Positions 39,101 through 50,573 of a DNA stretch of 64,000 nt are shown in pieces; position 1 is the stretch's first letter; every line of letters begins with the position of its first letter. The DNA comes from Labyrinthula sp. Ha (Eukaryota > Sar > Bigyra > Labyrinthulida > Labyrinthulaceae): the NCBI GenBank assembly GCA_015227615.1, contig JAALGZ010000037.1:124001-188000 (forward strand), in the 5' to 3' direction. The position numbers and the translations under genes are program-made. The notes beneath the pieces were generated by a model, which saw only the letters and a list, made by a program, of their open reading frames with translations, was not told the origin of the DNA and searched no databases.

Positions 39101-40964
39101 TAACCAACTTGCTCCTAATATCGTGTACTTACGAAGATGGTATCTGGGTTAGGTAGCTTGCTATACACAATTCGCAAAAACTGAAACGAATTAGCAAAAT
39201 ATTATAATTTCTTAATCTGCAAATAGAGTGGAAGACATATTTCTAACTTATACCTTAGCCCAAAATCTAAAAATTGAGTTCAGGTAAGTTTTCTAATTGG
39301 GTAGTGATAGAATAGTAGTGCCAATGCTGGTTAGTTGAATAGAGACGAAAATCTTGTATTCTTCATTAAATTCTATGCGCTAAGTGATGCCTTAATAAAA
39401 GGTTGAGAGACTTTACCATCTTTGGTTCCTGAACTATGTTTTGAGCAAACCGATATACTCAACTATTAGAATAGCGGGAGTATTTACCATGTTCAATTGA
39501 AATTACTGGAATACTTATCTATCCCTTGGAGTGAACTAGCCACCGTGCTTAAAAGGATTGTTATTCTGTTAACTATTGTTACCCAACATCTCTGACATGT
39601 GCTGTGCGGAATTAGAATGAGAGTAAGAGCTTAGCCACTAGAAAATGCAAAGAAAGGAAAACAGCTTGGTAAATTCTTAAAATGGGACGTGATGATAAGG
39701 AAAGTGACTTTAATGATTCAATTGTATTGAGTTCGTAACATATCATATCTTGGGTAGTGCAGGAAGAAAAGCAAATGTATACATATATTTTCAATAATAA
39801 AGATCGGAGCATTCGGCATGTACCAAAGATTTATAAATTTAATTGTTGTATAAGTACGAATTTAGTTACAGTTCAGCCATTGAACTGAGGTTTGATCAAA
39901 GATACTCCGAAACATTATTTTGAAGTGACCATTAGATGTGTGGGAACAATAGGTAATGCAGCTTCTTGAGAGTAGGTTAACAAATCTTTTCCAAGAATAG
40001 GGGGATTTCTCTGTTTAGGCCGAGCACTACATTAAACAGAGCAAAGCGGCCATTCCTAGGAGGCAAGCAACGGTATTGCTAACTGAAAGTAACCTGTATC
40101 ACAATACTTACTCGCTTAGCGTTGAAACATTTCAATGAAGTGAGTTAGATATTTTTATTATATGAGACCATTCTAGTGGTACAAAGAATGAAAGATCCAA
40201 CTGAGGATATAGTGGATTGCATGCATCCAAGAAAGAGTTATAACTTCATATTACTAAACAATTACCTGTATAGCAAGTGCTTAATAATATATTTTTCCTA
40301 TTTAAAAGTTCCTGTAACATTTATTTTCTCTTATCTCAAACTCTACTATAAACAAGTTCCTTATGTCTTTTTTTTTATCAAGACGCTGGGCGGCAAGTCT
40401 TTTAACTAGTTAAGCCAGTATACAACTAAAACCCTGTATCAACAAGGGACTTCCTAGCTTCTTTTTTGTTAAAAGGTTGATAGTTTAACATACTCTTTTC
40501 TTTTAAAAGTAGTCTAGAATTACATCTCTTTTGCGTGTTTAGTTTATTCCTGGACAATAATTTAACAATTAAATTATAATAATAAGCTGTATAGGAGATT
40601 AGGGTTAAGTATTACCATATATATATATGTAAAACATAATTATATATTGATACTTGAATTACATAGATAATTAACCTATATTTAATCTCAATTACATATA
40701 TATTATTTTATATGTTAATTTAATATATATTAAATCGAAATTATTTAATATTTATGTCGGGTACATTTCATATTTCCACAGTAATCCACCATTTTCCGGG
40801 CAAATCAGTGCTATAATAAAAATCTCCCGAGACAATAGAAAAAAAAATCGTGTAAAAAACCTACCTTAAGAAATAAATTGCGTAAAACATAGCTGAGTAA
40901 GAAAAGAAAAAAGTAAAAAACAAAGAGAAATTAATATCTTGGATATATAAGAGAGATTAGTTAC
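36104..40964. other. Gene desert with AT-rich 5' flank of the bZIP gene
   Basis: No supported gene in about 4.8 kb; no open frame longer than about 77 codons. The stretch 40540-40760 is extremely AT-rich (runs of ATATAT and TTAATTTAATATATATTA) and leads into the bZIP promoter. It could be a nucleosome-depleted region or origin-like AT element, which cannot be told from sequence. Confidence 0.55.
40771..40793. promoter_or_regulatory. 23-bp block shared with the mannosidase 5' flank
   Basis: Same plus-strand orientation as the copy at 36081-36103, although the two genes point in opposite directions. It lies about 170-195 nt upstream of the bZIP start codon. Confidence 0.35.
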
Positions 40965-42059
40965 ATGGTAGAAGAAGTTGAAAAAGAAAAACAACCTGAA
41001 GACAAAGAGGAAATAAAGCCATTTAGGCAATGGAGTCTTGAAGAGAGAAGAGAATATAATGCGAAAGCTGTAAAAAAACACAGGGAAAAAAAAAGAAAAG
41101 TTTTTTATGATGAAAAAGAAAAAAGCAAAAAACTCACTTTGGAAATAAATCAACTAATTTCAAAACATCACCAACTTTACCTGTTAAAAATTGGTTTGGA
41201 TAAAAACTTAGAGGAAAGTATTTTATTATCAAATGCTGCTGTTTACTTATTTGAAAATCAGCTAATGAGACTTGAATTAGAAAGAATGAAACTTCAAATA
41301 TCACTTTTTTTGCCTTTTAAGGAATTTTTATTTTACACTTTACAAAATGATCCTCTTCCTGTAACTATTTTTATTTCCAAGGTTGCTAGAAAAGTAAAAA
41401 AGTGCTTTAATTCCAAACAAGATTTTACTTACGTTTCTAATAGTATGGCGGTTAAGTTATTATTGAATATTAATGAATATAAACACGAATTAATAGAAAA
41501 ATATAAGAGGAAGTATAATTTTTCGCCAAAAATAAAAAGTTTATCTATAGATTCAGATATAAAAAGATTTTGTTCAATTTCAATAATAAGTGAAAGAATT
41601 CCATTTAAGAAGTTACTAGATGTTTCATGGAAGGAAATTATACGAATAGAGAACCAGTTTCTCTTCAAAAGTAAAACCAGAAAACCTTGTGTTAATTTAG
41701 ACTTGACAAAGTTTGGTATTTCTCAACTTCCTTTTTCACCAGATGAAGAGTTAAAACCAACCAATCTTTGTATCTTAAAGCGGGATAACGGACTTATTTT
41801 TGAAGTATATGTTTTGGAAAGAAATGATAGTTTGGGCTTTTTATCTATTTTCTTGTTTTCCTTTGATGAAGAGAAAAAAACGCTTCACTTAGGAGATTTC
41901 TTTTGTTTAATCAAGTTCCAAGAATACGGAATAAAGCCCAAGAAAACTGAAATTAATTTTTCTATAGAAGGTTCAACTCCATTAGATGACTTAAACTCAG
42001 CTTTATTTCTCATAAAACACATTCAAGAAAACTATGCACCAAAAAAAACTGATGTTTGA
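40965..42059 (+). CDS. bZIP-type transcription factor (divergent)
   Basis: The 364-residue product is intronless with an acidic/basic N-terminus. The basic region at 28-46 contains N32-x7-R40, the invariant bZIP pair. Leucines at 57, 64, 71 and 78 keep exact heptad spacing in the register set by R40 (the first zipper position, residue 50, is acidic rather than leucine). The rest, about 85-364, is a predicted globular region of unknown family, with hydrophobic strands and a segment around 265-345 that may be a ligand or dimer domain. DNA binding is a confident inference from the N-x7-R plus zipper; targets are unknown. It is followed at 367 bp by the pseudo-helicase gene on the same strand. 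Confidence 0.75.
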   Translation: MVEEVEKEKQPEDKEEIKPFRQWSLEERREYNAKAVKKHREKKRKVFYDEKEKSKKLTLEINQLISKHHQLYLLKIGLDKNLEESILLSNAAVYLFENQLMRLELERMKLQISLFLPFKEFLFYTLQNDPLPVTIFISKVARKVKKCFNSKQDFTYVSNSMAVKLLLNINEYKHELIEKYKRKYNFSPKIKSLSIDSDIKRFCSISIISERIPFKKLLDVSWKEIIRIENQFLFKSKTRKPCVNLDLTKFGISQLPFSPDEELKPTNLCILKRDNGLIFEVYVLERNDSLGFLSIFLFSFDEEKKTLHLGDFFCLIKFQEYGIKPKKTEINFSIEGSTPLDDLNSALFLIKHIQENYAPKKTDV

Positions 42060-42425
42060 ATGTGTTATTTAGTCTCTCAAGAGGCTTAGATTTTGTTTTC
42101 ATTATTTCATTAATAATTTCAGCTGTATGTCCAGTGTTTTACTTGGTCAAACTTTTAGGGGTTAGTTTAAACTTCAACTCTATGAACTTTCACATTTATT
42201 CGTTGTACTTTCGTTTTAGTTCAATTCTCCTTAGAAAATCCCACTGAAAATGCAAATTACTTTCTACTATTTTCAAAAACCTTAGAATTCTTGCGTAAAA
42301 TTGTAAGAAGAGTTCATAATATGTCATGCATATATCTTCACTAGGCTGCTATTGATTCCTGGTTCCAGTACCGCATTAAACGTAAGAACACAGTATGGCA
42401 TTACCCCAAGATTCATAAGATATAA
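42060..42425. other. Intergenic region
   Basis: No exon encoding a Walker A (GxGKT) or TQPRR-like motif is visible here, which matters for the truncated helicase-like gene that follows. GGCATTACCCCA lies about 30 nt before the 42426 start and resembles CACATTACCCCA upstream of 20629. Confidence 0.5.
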
Positions 42426-44330
42426 ATGAACGAGAAAAAAATCAAGTATTGTGTTGAAACTCATCCAATAACCATAATTCAATCCCATGAGAGTCAAAAG
42501 AATGTTTCTGATATTCTAAATTCATTGATTGAATCAAATTGGGCCACGTTTGACTCCTTTGTCCTGATATCTGATTCAAAATTTCCTCCTGAGCACGAGC
42601 GAACATTGAAACACTTTTCATTCAAACAAATCCTTCAAGTTCTTTCTTCAAACTCTAACCCTGTCAATCATAAAATTGTTTTAGTATCTGTTACCATTCA
42701 CACTATGATTTCAACAAGTTTTTCTTATCTTAATCTTTTTCTCACACATCTTAAACTTAAACAACACGACTTCTTCAGATTAATCTTTCTCAATCAAACA
42801 AACTCTTCTTCGTTAACAACGAAGCTTTCTACATATTTCTCTTCACAAAATCCAATAATTTTGACGAAAACAATATTCCTTGCAAATGGTCAAAACTTAT
42901 TCCTGAAAACAGCAGCATTTGATTTGGTGAACCAGATAAAGAAACTGATTGAAGATCTTCACCTCGCAGAACGAAAAGGAGAAAACATTTCAGTTATTCT
43001 AGGTAATAGAGAGCAAGTTTCCCACTTGTATCAAATATTAAAAGATTCGTCCTTAAGAAACATCAAATTTGTAAGATTAAGCAACTGTAAGAAGAAAAGC
43101 GGCGAGTTATCACCTGATGCACGAGTTGTTTACATAGGGGTACTGGAAGAGTTCAAATCATTCCAGACATCACTCGTAGGTTTTGTCATTGACAGTTTGC
43201 TTATGCAGATCCAGCTCTTTGATCAAACATCAGGGCAACCTTTCAAGGAATTAACTGCAGTTCCTCATGAGCTTCTTCAACGATGGAAGTTTGCATGTAC
43301 TGAACGTAGTGACGTCACTAAAGTTTTCCACATGTGTACAAAAGAATATTTTGATGAGAAGCTTAAACTTCAGGCGAATGATATGATTAATCTTGCTGCA
43401 CGATGTTCCAGTGATACTTCTCCTTTAGTTCTCTGGGGAAGAAGATTGAGCTGGGTTGACCTATTAAACACTGAATTTTTCTTCATACCTGGAATTTCTA
43501 CTCTTGAAGCTACATTGCAAACACTCTTTGAGCAACAAGTCTTTGATAAATATGGAAACCTAACTCCATTTACTGGACTTGGAATTGTTTATTTCGCCAC
43601 AAATCTCTTCTCTTCATCCAGAATAGCCCTGCTTCTTCTCTCTGCTCTCAATCGTCAATCCAGTAAATCTCACTTTGATCAATTAACAGAAGAAACTTTC
43701 AAACTATGTGCTATTCTTGAATGCTTATCATCAGATAATTATATTGTCGATGTTTCAAAAGTTCAAAAGGTTATGTCACTTTTGGGAACAAAGGAAGGAG
43801 ATTTTTTAACTCTCTTGAATATATTTGAAGCGTTCAGCGAGGTAAGAAATAAAAAATCGTTCTGCATCCAACACGGGTTAAATCTCTCTGTTTTTTCACG
43901 TGCAGCAGGGATGATTATTCAAATCAGAAAAACCTCTTCTTTCTTCCTGAAACAGATCAAACATCAAAAGAATGAAGAAGTTTCTCGAAATGAACTTTCC
44001 GAAGAAATTCTAAACCTTGTTTATTCTGCATTTTATCACAATTTGGCGAAATTGGATGGGAATGGATATAGACTAGTGAAAGGAGGAAAGCGAGTAAAGG
44101 TCCATCCAACGTCTGGATACAGTTTCCATAACGTTCTGTCACCTTATTTGATCTTCTTTCAACTTAGACGTGAAGATGAAGAAGATTCTTTATTCATAGC
44201 TTCAAAAATACGTCCAAAAGTTTTGTTAGATGTGGCATCGCATCATTTCAGAGAACAGAAATCCAATCCAGAACTAGTTACAACAACATCGAAGAAAAAA
44301 CGTCAAAAAATGCTTGAAGGATATGTCTAA
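42426..44330 (+). CDS. Degenerate DEAH-box helicase-like protein lacking ATPase motifs
   Basis: The 634-residue intact frame aligns in order with DEAH/RHA helicases from just before motif II to the C-terminal OB-fold. Residues 54-62 (PPEHERTLK) occupy the DEAHERTL position with Asp and Glu lost. LVSVTIHT (86-93) replaces the SAT motif. RecA2 follows with VGFVIDSLLMQIQLFDQTSG (251-270), the VYVIDSG-KQ-YDP-TG strand. LLQRWKFACTERSDVTKVFHMCTKEYF (283-309) stands where QRAGRAGR-GKCYRLYTE is expected, so motif VI arginines are lost. HA2 is recognisable at about 358-440 (LQTLFEQQVFDKYGNLTPF), and the OB-fold at about 528-610 (YHNLAKLDGNGYRL, VKVHPTS). Motif I is absent because the protein starts after it. 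It cannot be a normal ATPase; a scaffold or pseudoenzyme role is inferred. Its stop overlaps that of cystinosin. Confidence 0.75.
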   Translation: MNEKKIKYCVETHPITIIQSHESQKNVSDILNSLIESNWATFDSFVLISDSKFPPEHERTLKHFSFKQILQVLSSNSNPVNHKIVLVSVTIHTMISTSFSYLNLFLTHLKLKQHDFFRLIFLNQTNSSSLTTKLSTYFSSQNPIILTKTIFLANGQNLFLKTAAFDLVNQIKKLIEDLHLAERKGENISVILGNREQVSHLYQILKDSSLRNIKFVRLSNCKKKSGELSPDARVVYIGVLEEFKSFQTSLVGFVIDSLLMQIQLFDQTSGQPFKELTAVPHELLQRWKFACTERSDVTKVFHMCTKEYFDEKLKLQANDMINLAARCSSDTSPLVLWGRRLSWVDLLNTEFFFIPGISTLEATLQTLFEQQVFDKYGNLTPFTGLGIVYFATNLFSSSRIALLLLSALNRQSSKSHFDQLTEETFKLCAILECLSSDNYIVDVSKVQKVMSLLGTKEGDFLTLLNIFEAFSEVRNKKSFCIQHGLNLSVFSRAAGMIIQIRKTSSFFLKQIKHQKNEEVSRNELSEEILNLVYSAFYHNLAKLDGNGYRLVKGGKRVKVHPTSGYSFHNVLSPYLIFFQLRREDEEDSLFIASKIRPKVLLDVASHHFREQKSNPELVTTTSKKKRQKMLEGYV

Positions 44331-45190
44331 TTAGTTTGGTCGTCATCACTAAGTAAAAAATCGGATTCTTTTTCCTCCTCCTTTTCTTCTGGAAACAAAA
44401 TAAAATGCTGGACAAGGAAAATTGTGTCAAAAGTGAACGCGATGCAACTCAAACCTAACTTTGCAAAGTTTTCAAAAATTCCTTTCACATCACCTTGAGA
44501 AACTCCATCCAAAACAAGTTCCAATAAGCTTAAAGTACCACCAGAAAAGTCCAAAATAATGTTATCTATACTCCACCCTTTCGTACTTTTTCTAGAACAA
44601 TTTTTAACGGCTTGTGGAATATATTTAATAACGGACAAAACAATCTTGGTAACGGACAAGAAATTTAAGAAAGTAGTCCACGTGGCAAACATAGCAAAAG
44701 TAACCGTTAGAAAAAAGAAAATGAAAACTAAAATTTTGCAAAAGAGAGAAACATTTTCTCTAGGAAATCCAGATAAGAAAGTTATGCATCCAATAAAACA
44801 ACTTGCAAAGAGAGCATGAAGAGCAAAAACAACGTCAGCTAAGGAAACAAGTTTTGTTGATTGGATATACGAGGAAAAGAAATAAAATCCACATGTGTAG
44901 ATTGAGTAAGATAAAAATCCTTGAATATTATAAAGTACATAATCTGCTGAAAGACCTTTCGTTGATTTGTTCTTAAGTGAAAGATGGATTTGAAAGTAGA
45001 ATGAAACTGACCAGGCTAGAAAATAAGACCATCCAATAAAGGAAGAAATAGATTTAATTGGTTCTGGATCCTTACTTGATCCTGGGAAAAAGAAGCAGAG
45101 AAAAAGAGAGGAAAAAAGGAATCCAAGAAAATGCTTCTTATTTAAATACATGTTTCGTTTGGATATAGATATGAGCCAGGGTAATGTCAT
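44327..45190 (-). CDS. Cystinosin-like PQ-loop lysosomal/vacuolar cystine transporter
   Basis: Proton-coupled export of cystine from the lysosome or vacuole is the known role of the family. The 287-residue product is intronless with an N-terminal hydrophobic stretch and about seven membrane segments. The first PQ-loop region (IGWSYFLAWSVSFYFQ, about 52-67, then NKSTKGLSADYVLYNIQGF) has Phe-Gln instead of Pro-Gln. The second is canonical: KYIPQAVKNCSRKSTKGWS at about 189-207 followed by NIILDFSGGTLSLLELVLDG, very close to the cystinosin consensus. The acidic C-terminal tail contains E275-S-D-F-L279-L280, an acidic dileucine sorting signal suited to lysosomal targeting; the tyrosine signal typical of animal cystinosin is not seen. 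The gene is tail to tail with the helicase-like gene, and the two stop codons overlap within 44327-44330. Confidence 0.87.
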   Translation of the reverse strand: MTLPWLISISKRNMYLNKKHFLGFLFSSLFLCFFFPGSSKDPEPIKSISSFIGWSYFLAWSVSFYFQIHLSLKNKSTKGLSADYVLYNIQGFLSYSIYTCGFYFFSSYIQSTKLVSLADVVFALHALFASCFIGCITFLSGFPRENVSLFCKILVFIFFFLTVTFAMFATWTTFLNFLSVTKIVLSVIKYIPQAVKNCSRKSTKGWSIDNIILDFSGGTLSLLELVLDGVSQGDVKGIFENFAKLGLSCIAFTFDTIFLVQHFILFPEEKEEEKESDFLLSDDDQTN

Positions 45191-48100
45191 ATTGAGCTTA
45201 AGAAATTCAGCCCATAATTTTCAGAGAAAACACTAGACGGAAAAATATGAGAACTGTGGGTCGTATTAGTTTATTGATTCAGAATAGGTTTTGTTTTCTC
45301 AGAAGAATCATTAAAATTCTTTTTAATTGTTCTCATTTCTGGAAATGTTCTACTCAATAGATTATAACACATTTATAAACCGACGTAATGTTTCATTTGA
45401 GTCTTAATTTCTGAAGCCTGAGTACCAAGTCACTTAGGTTGTTTCAAGTTATAGGGATTGAAAAGTACATTAGTATGTGATAATATATCACATCAGATTT
45501 TTTGAGGAAGCTCTTGGTGATTTTTAGGTGAAGCTCATGAGAATATTGTCTTGGAAAATACAAGACCGACAAGGAAACACGGTATTCTCTTCTCAACTTT
45601 CTTATGAAATGAAAAATTAAATAGAATTGGTTAGTATCGTGGGCTATTAAATTCTTACATTCTGGTTCTCTTTAGGGGGTCATTGTACTGGATATCAGCT
45701 GCAGATACTAGGATTATAGGCCTTAACCTTCAGAAATCGTGAAAAAGTCTTTGCGTAGAAAACTGAGATTTTAAGACAAAATAACATAACTCATATATGG
45801 CCATCTGATATATGAAAACTCATTTACTGTGTTGACTGCAAATTTCCCTTTCCTATGTGATTCTAAGGTTTAATTAGCAGCAATAATGTCGGTTATGAGG
45901 GTTTTACCTGAAGCAAATGATATATGCAAGAGAAAGAAGTGAAGCTACTTAGATTAAGAAAAAGTGAGACCAAGAATAATTGTGCACCAATTATAGGTGT
46001 TGAATTTTATTTCTGGTTGGTAAAAGTTACTTTGAGTCCAAAACAAACCTCCGGAGGTCAAACATCATTTATGTACCATCAAACTTCAATAGGTATAACC
46101 ACTTTTTCTGGTCAGTAATATAAAAGTAATTACTCTTATTGCCACGGAGTATATTTCCCTAAAAAAAATTCGGGAAAATTACTATTTTTTTATCAAGGAT
46201 AATATTAGCATTTAGTCAAAATAGAAAAGTAGCGGTTTTATGCAGCAAGAGTATCCTGTGGCACAAGGCGATTCTGAAGAAATTATAATTAGATTAAATC
46301 AAATGAAAAAGGACACAAATATACAAACGTGATTTGCATAAGAAAAGAAGGGAGAAGCTATTAATGTCTTGCTCAAGTATTTTGCCAGGTTTCATCTTAA
46401 TCTAGATACAAAATTATTGGTATATCTCATAAAGTACAAGTACTTTGGTTTCTATTTCTGTGGCAAAAAAACTTAAACAAGCTAAGCTTAAGGAACACTA
46501 AGTGGAAAAATAACAAGAATACAGAGAAATGAATAACAACATATTTACTCCAATAAATGTAACGGCTATGGATTCAAAAAGTTAGTCTCATGGCAAGAAA
46601 ACATAACTAATCCTGAAGAACAAAGGGAAATTTTATAAGAAATAACATATTCAACCCTTTCTTGTGAGTGTGAATTAATATAATCATAAGAATAGTAGTT
46701 ATTGGCTTGAAGAAAGTGAAAAGAATCATATTAGTTTTTTTCTTAAGTACAATTGCTGTTCTTAATTAGAGTAAGAGTTGGTTGAGGGATGTTAAGGTAA
46801 TAAAATCATTCCTTCCAAATTGCTTTGCACTTTGATGAGGTAATTTGATCTCAAAAATTGACAATCACGCATAACCCACATTCTGGCATAGTTTTCTTGA
46901 TGGTTTTAAGTTATATTTTGTCGTTTAATAGTACGATGTAGACACGGTATGGAAACCCTTACATTAAAACACTATTAACAAGTTGCCTCAATCTTATATA
47001 AGAAGTAACTCATTTTAATGTTTTGCAACATTATAAAGAAAATATTAACTTTATGATTCCTATTCAAGGTTTTCTCAAATAAATATATGTAAAAAAAGAA
47101 TCAGAAAAGGGGACCAAACTCTTTGGAAACTGTTAGAATCTCTTTTTGAAATATTAAGTCTTTTCTATAATACAAAATAATTAGGATCAAAATGTCGGAT
47201 ACCTTCTAGAATCAACTATTAAAAAATATAACCTTGCTTCCTTGATGTTTCTATTCAAGATCGGGTAACCTCTCTCACCTAGTATCCACTGATACACGTA
47301 CGAATATGGGGGTGTTCGAGGTGTTTCTAATCAAGGTACAATATATGCGTGCAATAGTTAAAAGACCTCATTATTTTCGGAATAGTTACTTCTGTCATAT
47401 AAGCCCAGTGTTTAAAGATGCTAAGCATATCCATGGACAAGATCTGTTAACAAGATCTCTAGGCTAGAGGTATGAACGAGTTATTGCTAAAATAAATTAG
47501 TTTCAAGGGCACAAAACCTGTACTATTATTATTTGGCAACAGAAGTATCTTCAAACTTGATTCAAATACAAAATATTGATTTTAACTACTATTTGCATCA
47601 GTAATAGATTATACAAAACAAGTGAAAAGACATCTTTCCTAAGAAAAAGTATAATTTTAGAAATTTCAGAATTTGCATTTCGTAAATGATATTAAAGTAT
47701 GTCGAGAGTAAGGTTAAACTGAAGAAGTATCTGAAGTGTGGTTTAGAAGCCCCGGTTATTTTTGATACTTAACATTCCAGTTTTTTCAAAAGAGATACCT
47801 TGGGAAATAGAAATTTATTCTTAGTAGTGTAATAGGTTTTATGCTGGATACTCTAAGTGCAGAGGTTATGCTTCTGTTTTTTAGTAAAATACAAGATATT
47901 TAAAGGAATTAGTTGATGATCTGCATTAACCAACCAAGTATTCACTCCATTTCAACACACCCCTGGTGAAAACAAAGAATTACATTTAAGAGTTAAGATT
48001 AAATCAATTAACGTAGGCTGCATAGTCCAGTTAATCAATAATATCTTCCACATCAGTGTCATTGTCACCTGTAAGGTTATTAGTTAGAGATATCGAAACT

Positions 48101-50185
48101 GCTTTTCTGGATTTTTTCGTAAGGTTCATTAAAAAAATAAGAAAAAGTTATATATATTAAGGATAAATTTACGGTAGAGAATATTTTTGTATTCCTCAAT
48201 CTATAAATTTTGTGATTCTCATACGTAAAGATTCCTGCCTGCTTACTTCTTGAAAGGAACACATTGTATATATAATTCTTGAAGAAAATAGTTCATTTGA
48301 TGAACAAACCTAAAAACTATTTTGTGGAAATAGGATAAAAGTCGTGCGTGATGCTAAACATCACGTCAACACTTTGCGTCAGAAAAAGCAATTCTGACTG
48401 TTATTATGATTGTGATTATTCTTCTAGAGTATATAGTAGCTAAGGATGTAGAACAATTCTTAGTTCATTCAAACCACACATAAAGTTCTGCTGTATGAAA
48501 ATAAGCTAAACTAAGAATTATGCTACCAAGTTATAATCCAATTGTTATTACTAACCACGATTAATGTATCAATTTTTTCCATTAAGAGCAAGAATAGGCT
48601 TTTAAGAAAGAAAAATGTTAACAAAGTAAGTCATCAGACACAATATCATTAGATTCCATTTTAGTTTTCCTAATTCTGACTTGCTATCACTACTGAATTG
48701 GGTTGGGGAAACGAAATTTTTCACGATGCAACCGCAGAGAGGTTATCTAACCCCATTCATTGTGGTGAAGCACAAATTTGCTAGAAACTATTTTGTTTAG
48801 GAAGGAAGAATCAGAATATTATTAACTTCTGTTATCACTCACGTCTGTACCCAAAATATACAGAGACTTTGTGAGATGGCAGAAATTCATTCTAGCTAAG
48901 AAGCGGTAAAAGTGTAGCTAGAACATGTAGCTAAACTTAACTAGGTCATGAAACAGTAATTTCATACGAAGAGATGTTATGGCCTCTAATCAAATGATAA
49001 AAGTAACGACTCTCAACTCACAAATACTAATTAAAAAGAGTCAGCATTAACAAATATGTTGACATTATCTTATAAAGTCGTTCAATTTCGTAATAAAAAC
49101 AACAAAAAGTTTCGAGTAACCTCAATGAAAGGAAATCCTGAGTACATTGATCAATGGAAATGATTTCTTTGAAAGTGCCCCCATTATCACTAAATGATAA
49201 CATAACTAGTTAATGAGAACCTTGATTTTGACTAGCAGAATTCTTGACAGCTTAAAAAACATGTAAAAACACCAGTTAAATAAAGATGGGTTACAAGGAC
49301 TACATCTTTATTAGGACCCTGAGCTGAATCAGTAGGCCTATACGTGTTTTTCACGTATAAAATAAGCCTGAAAATTTTTAGCTTGACAAAGACTTATTAT
49401 TTAGGTTTCTGTGAAGTTAACACAAAGTTTGCAACATCCTTAGATCATTTACTGAGAATACATTCGGTTATTTAAAGCTTGCAATGTATAATGGCATAAC
49501 TCCTTTTGTCCTAAAAAATATATGAGTCTGTGCTGTGAAGATATCGCCAAAACTATCTGCGAAGATATTAATCAAAACGACCACAAGAGAAGCTACTATA
49601 CACTCAAAGACTACTTTCTTTTCAGCTTAACAATAATGAACTCATAATAGTTTGGTAGTTATTTTTTTTCACAATAAATATTCTAGAACTCACCAAACAT
49701 ATATATGCATAGAATTTTGGCCTATATGGATATAAAGCTCTTCTAAGTTATATATCTGTCGTGAAAACATTTAAGCCACAGCAGAGGCACATTGATTAAT
49801 CTTAAACTATAAAATATAATCATTGTGAGCATATAAGTAAAATCTGTAGGCGGTTTACTCTAATCAAATTCCCATAATTGGATTGAAAATGTAGAGCATT
49901 TACAGAAGTATTAAGTGCAATTGCAATCATCGAAAAGAAATAAGCACCAGGTACAAAGATGACTCAAAGATATTCAATTTAGTTTTCAAAAGTACCATGA
50001 TCTTATTTTCCCAAATTTTAGTTCAACTTTTCTCTTTGTTTTCTTTCTTTTATTTGTTTACTTTCAAGTTTGAAAAAGAACAATGTTGTAAACAGTAGGC
50101 AAATTTTGTTATTGAGACAATATTTAGATATAATTTTTAAATATATTTACTGTTGTTAAGTCATTAAATATATTGTAGTCTGTTC
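45191..50185. other. Gene desert
   Basis: About 5 kb with no supported gene. The longest ATG frame (45924-46118, MQEKEVKLLRLRKSETK) is 64 codons and unsupported. No clear repeats were noticed. Confidence 0.55.
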
Positions 50186-50573
50186 GGAACTCGATACAGG
50201 ATTACCACAAGAAATATTGTATCAACTCGTTAGCGGATAAAAATAAAGTGTTAAATATGCAAAATATAGAAATATCTTTCTGTTCCATTTTCCGACTGAA
50301 AAAAATGTATCCATTAATATAAAGCTAAAAGGAATATGAATCTTAAAAACTTATTCTGTGGAAATAAAACTGTTTAAACAAATAATAGAAGTAACCCATC
50401 CAGATTGAAGAAAGTCCTGTAAGATTAAACTATGCAAACTGCTCTCAACACAAATGAATACTGTCAATATCACCAGTTTTCATTCTTCATTCTGAGGAAA
50501 CTAGGTAAGCTTGACTTAGGCAGTTGGATTCTTCTATTAAGTGCATTTAGGAATTAAATTCCCCTTTCTATAA

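Noticed and set aside
40620-40760. AT-rich tract as a replication origin or centromere-like element
   Set aside because: AT richness alone in an AT-rich genome is not evidence; kept only as a description of the bZIP 5' flank.
45924-46118. 64-codon ATG frame in the desert
   Set aside because: No family resemblance or promoter-like motif; consistent with chance.
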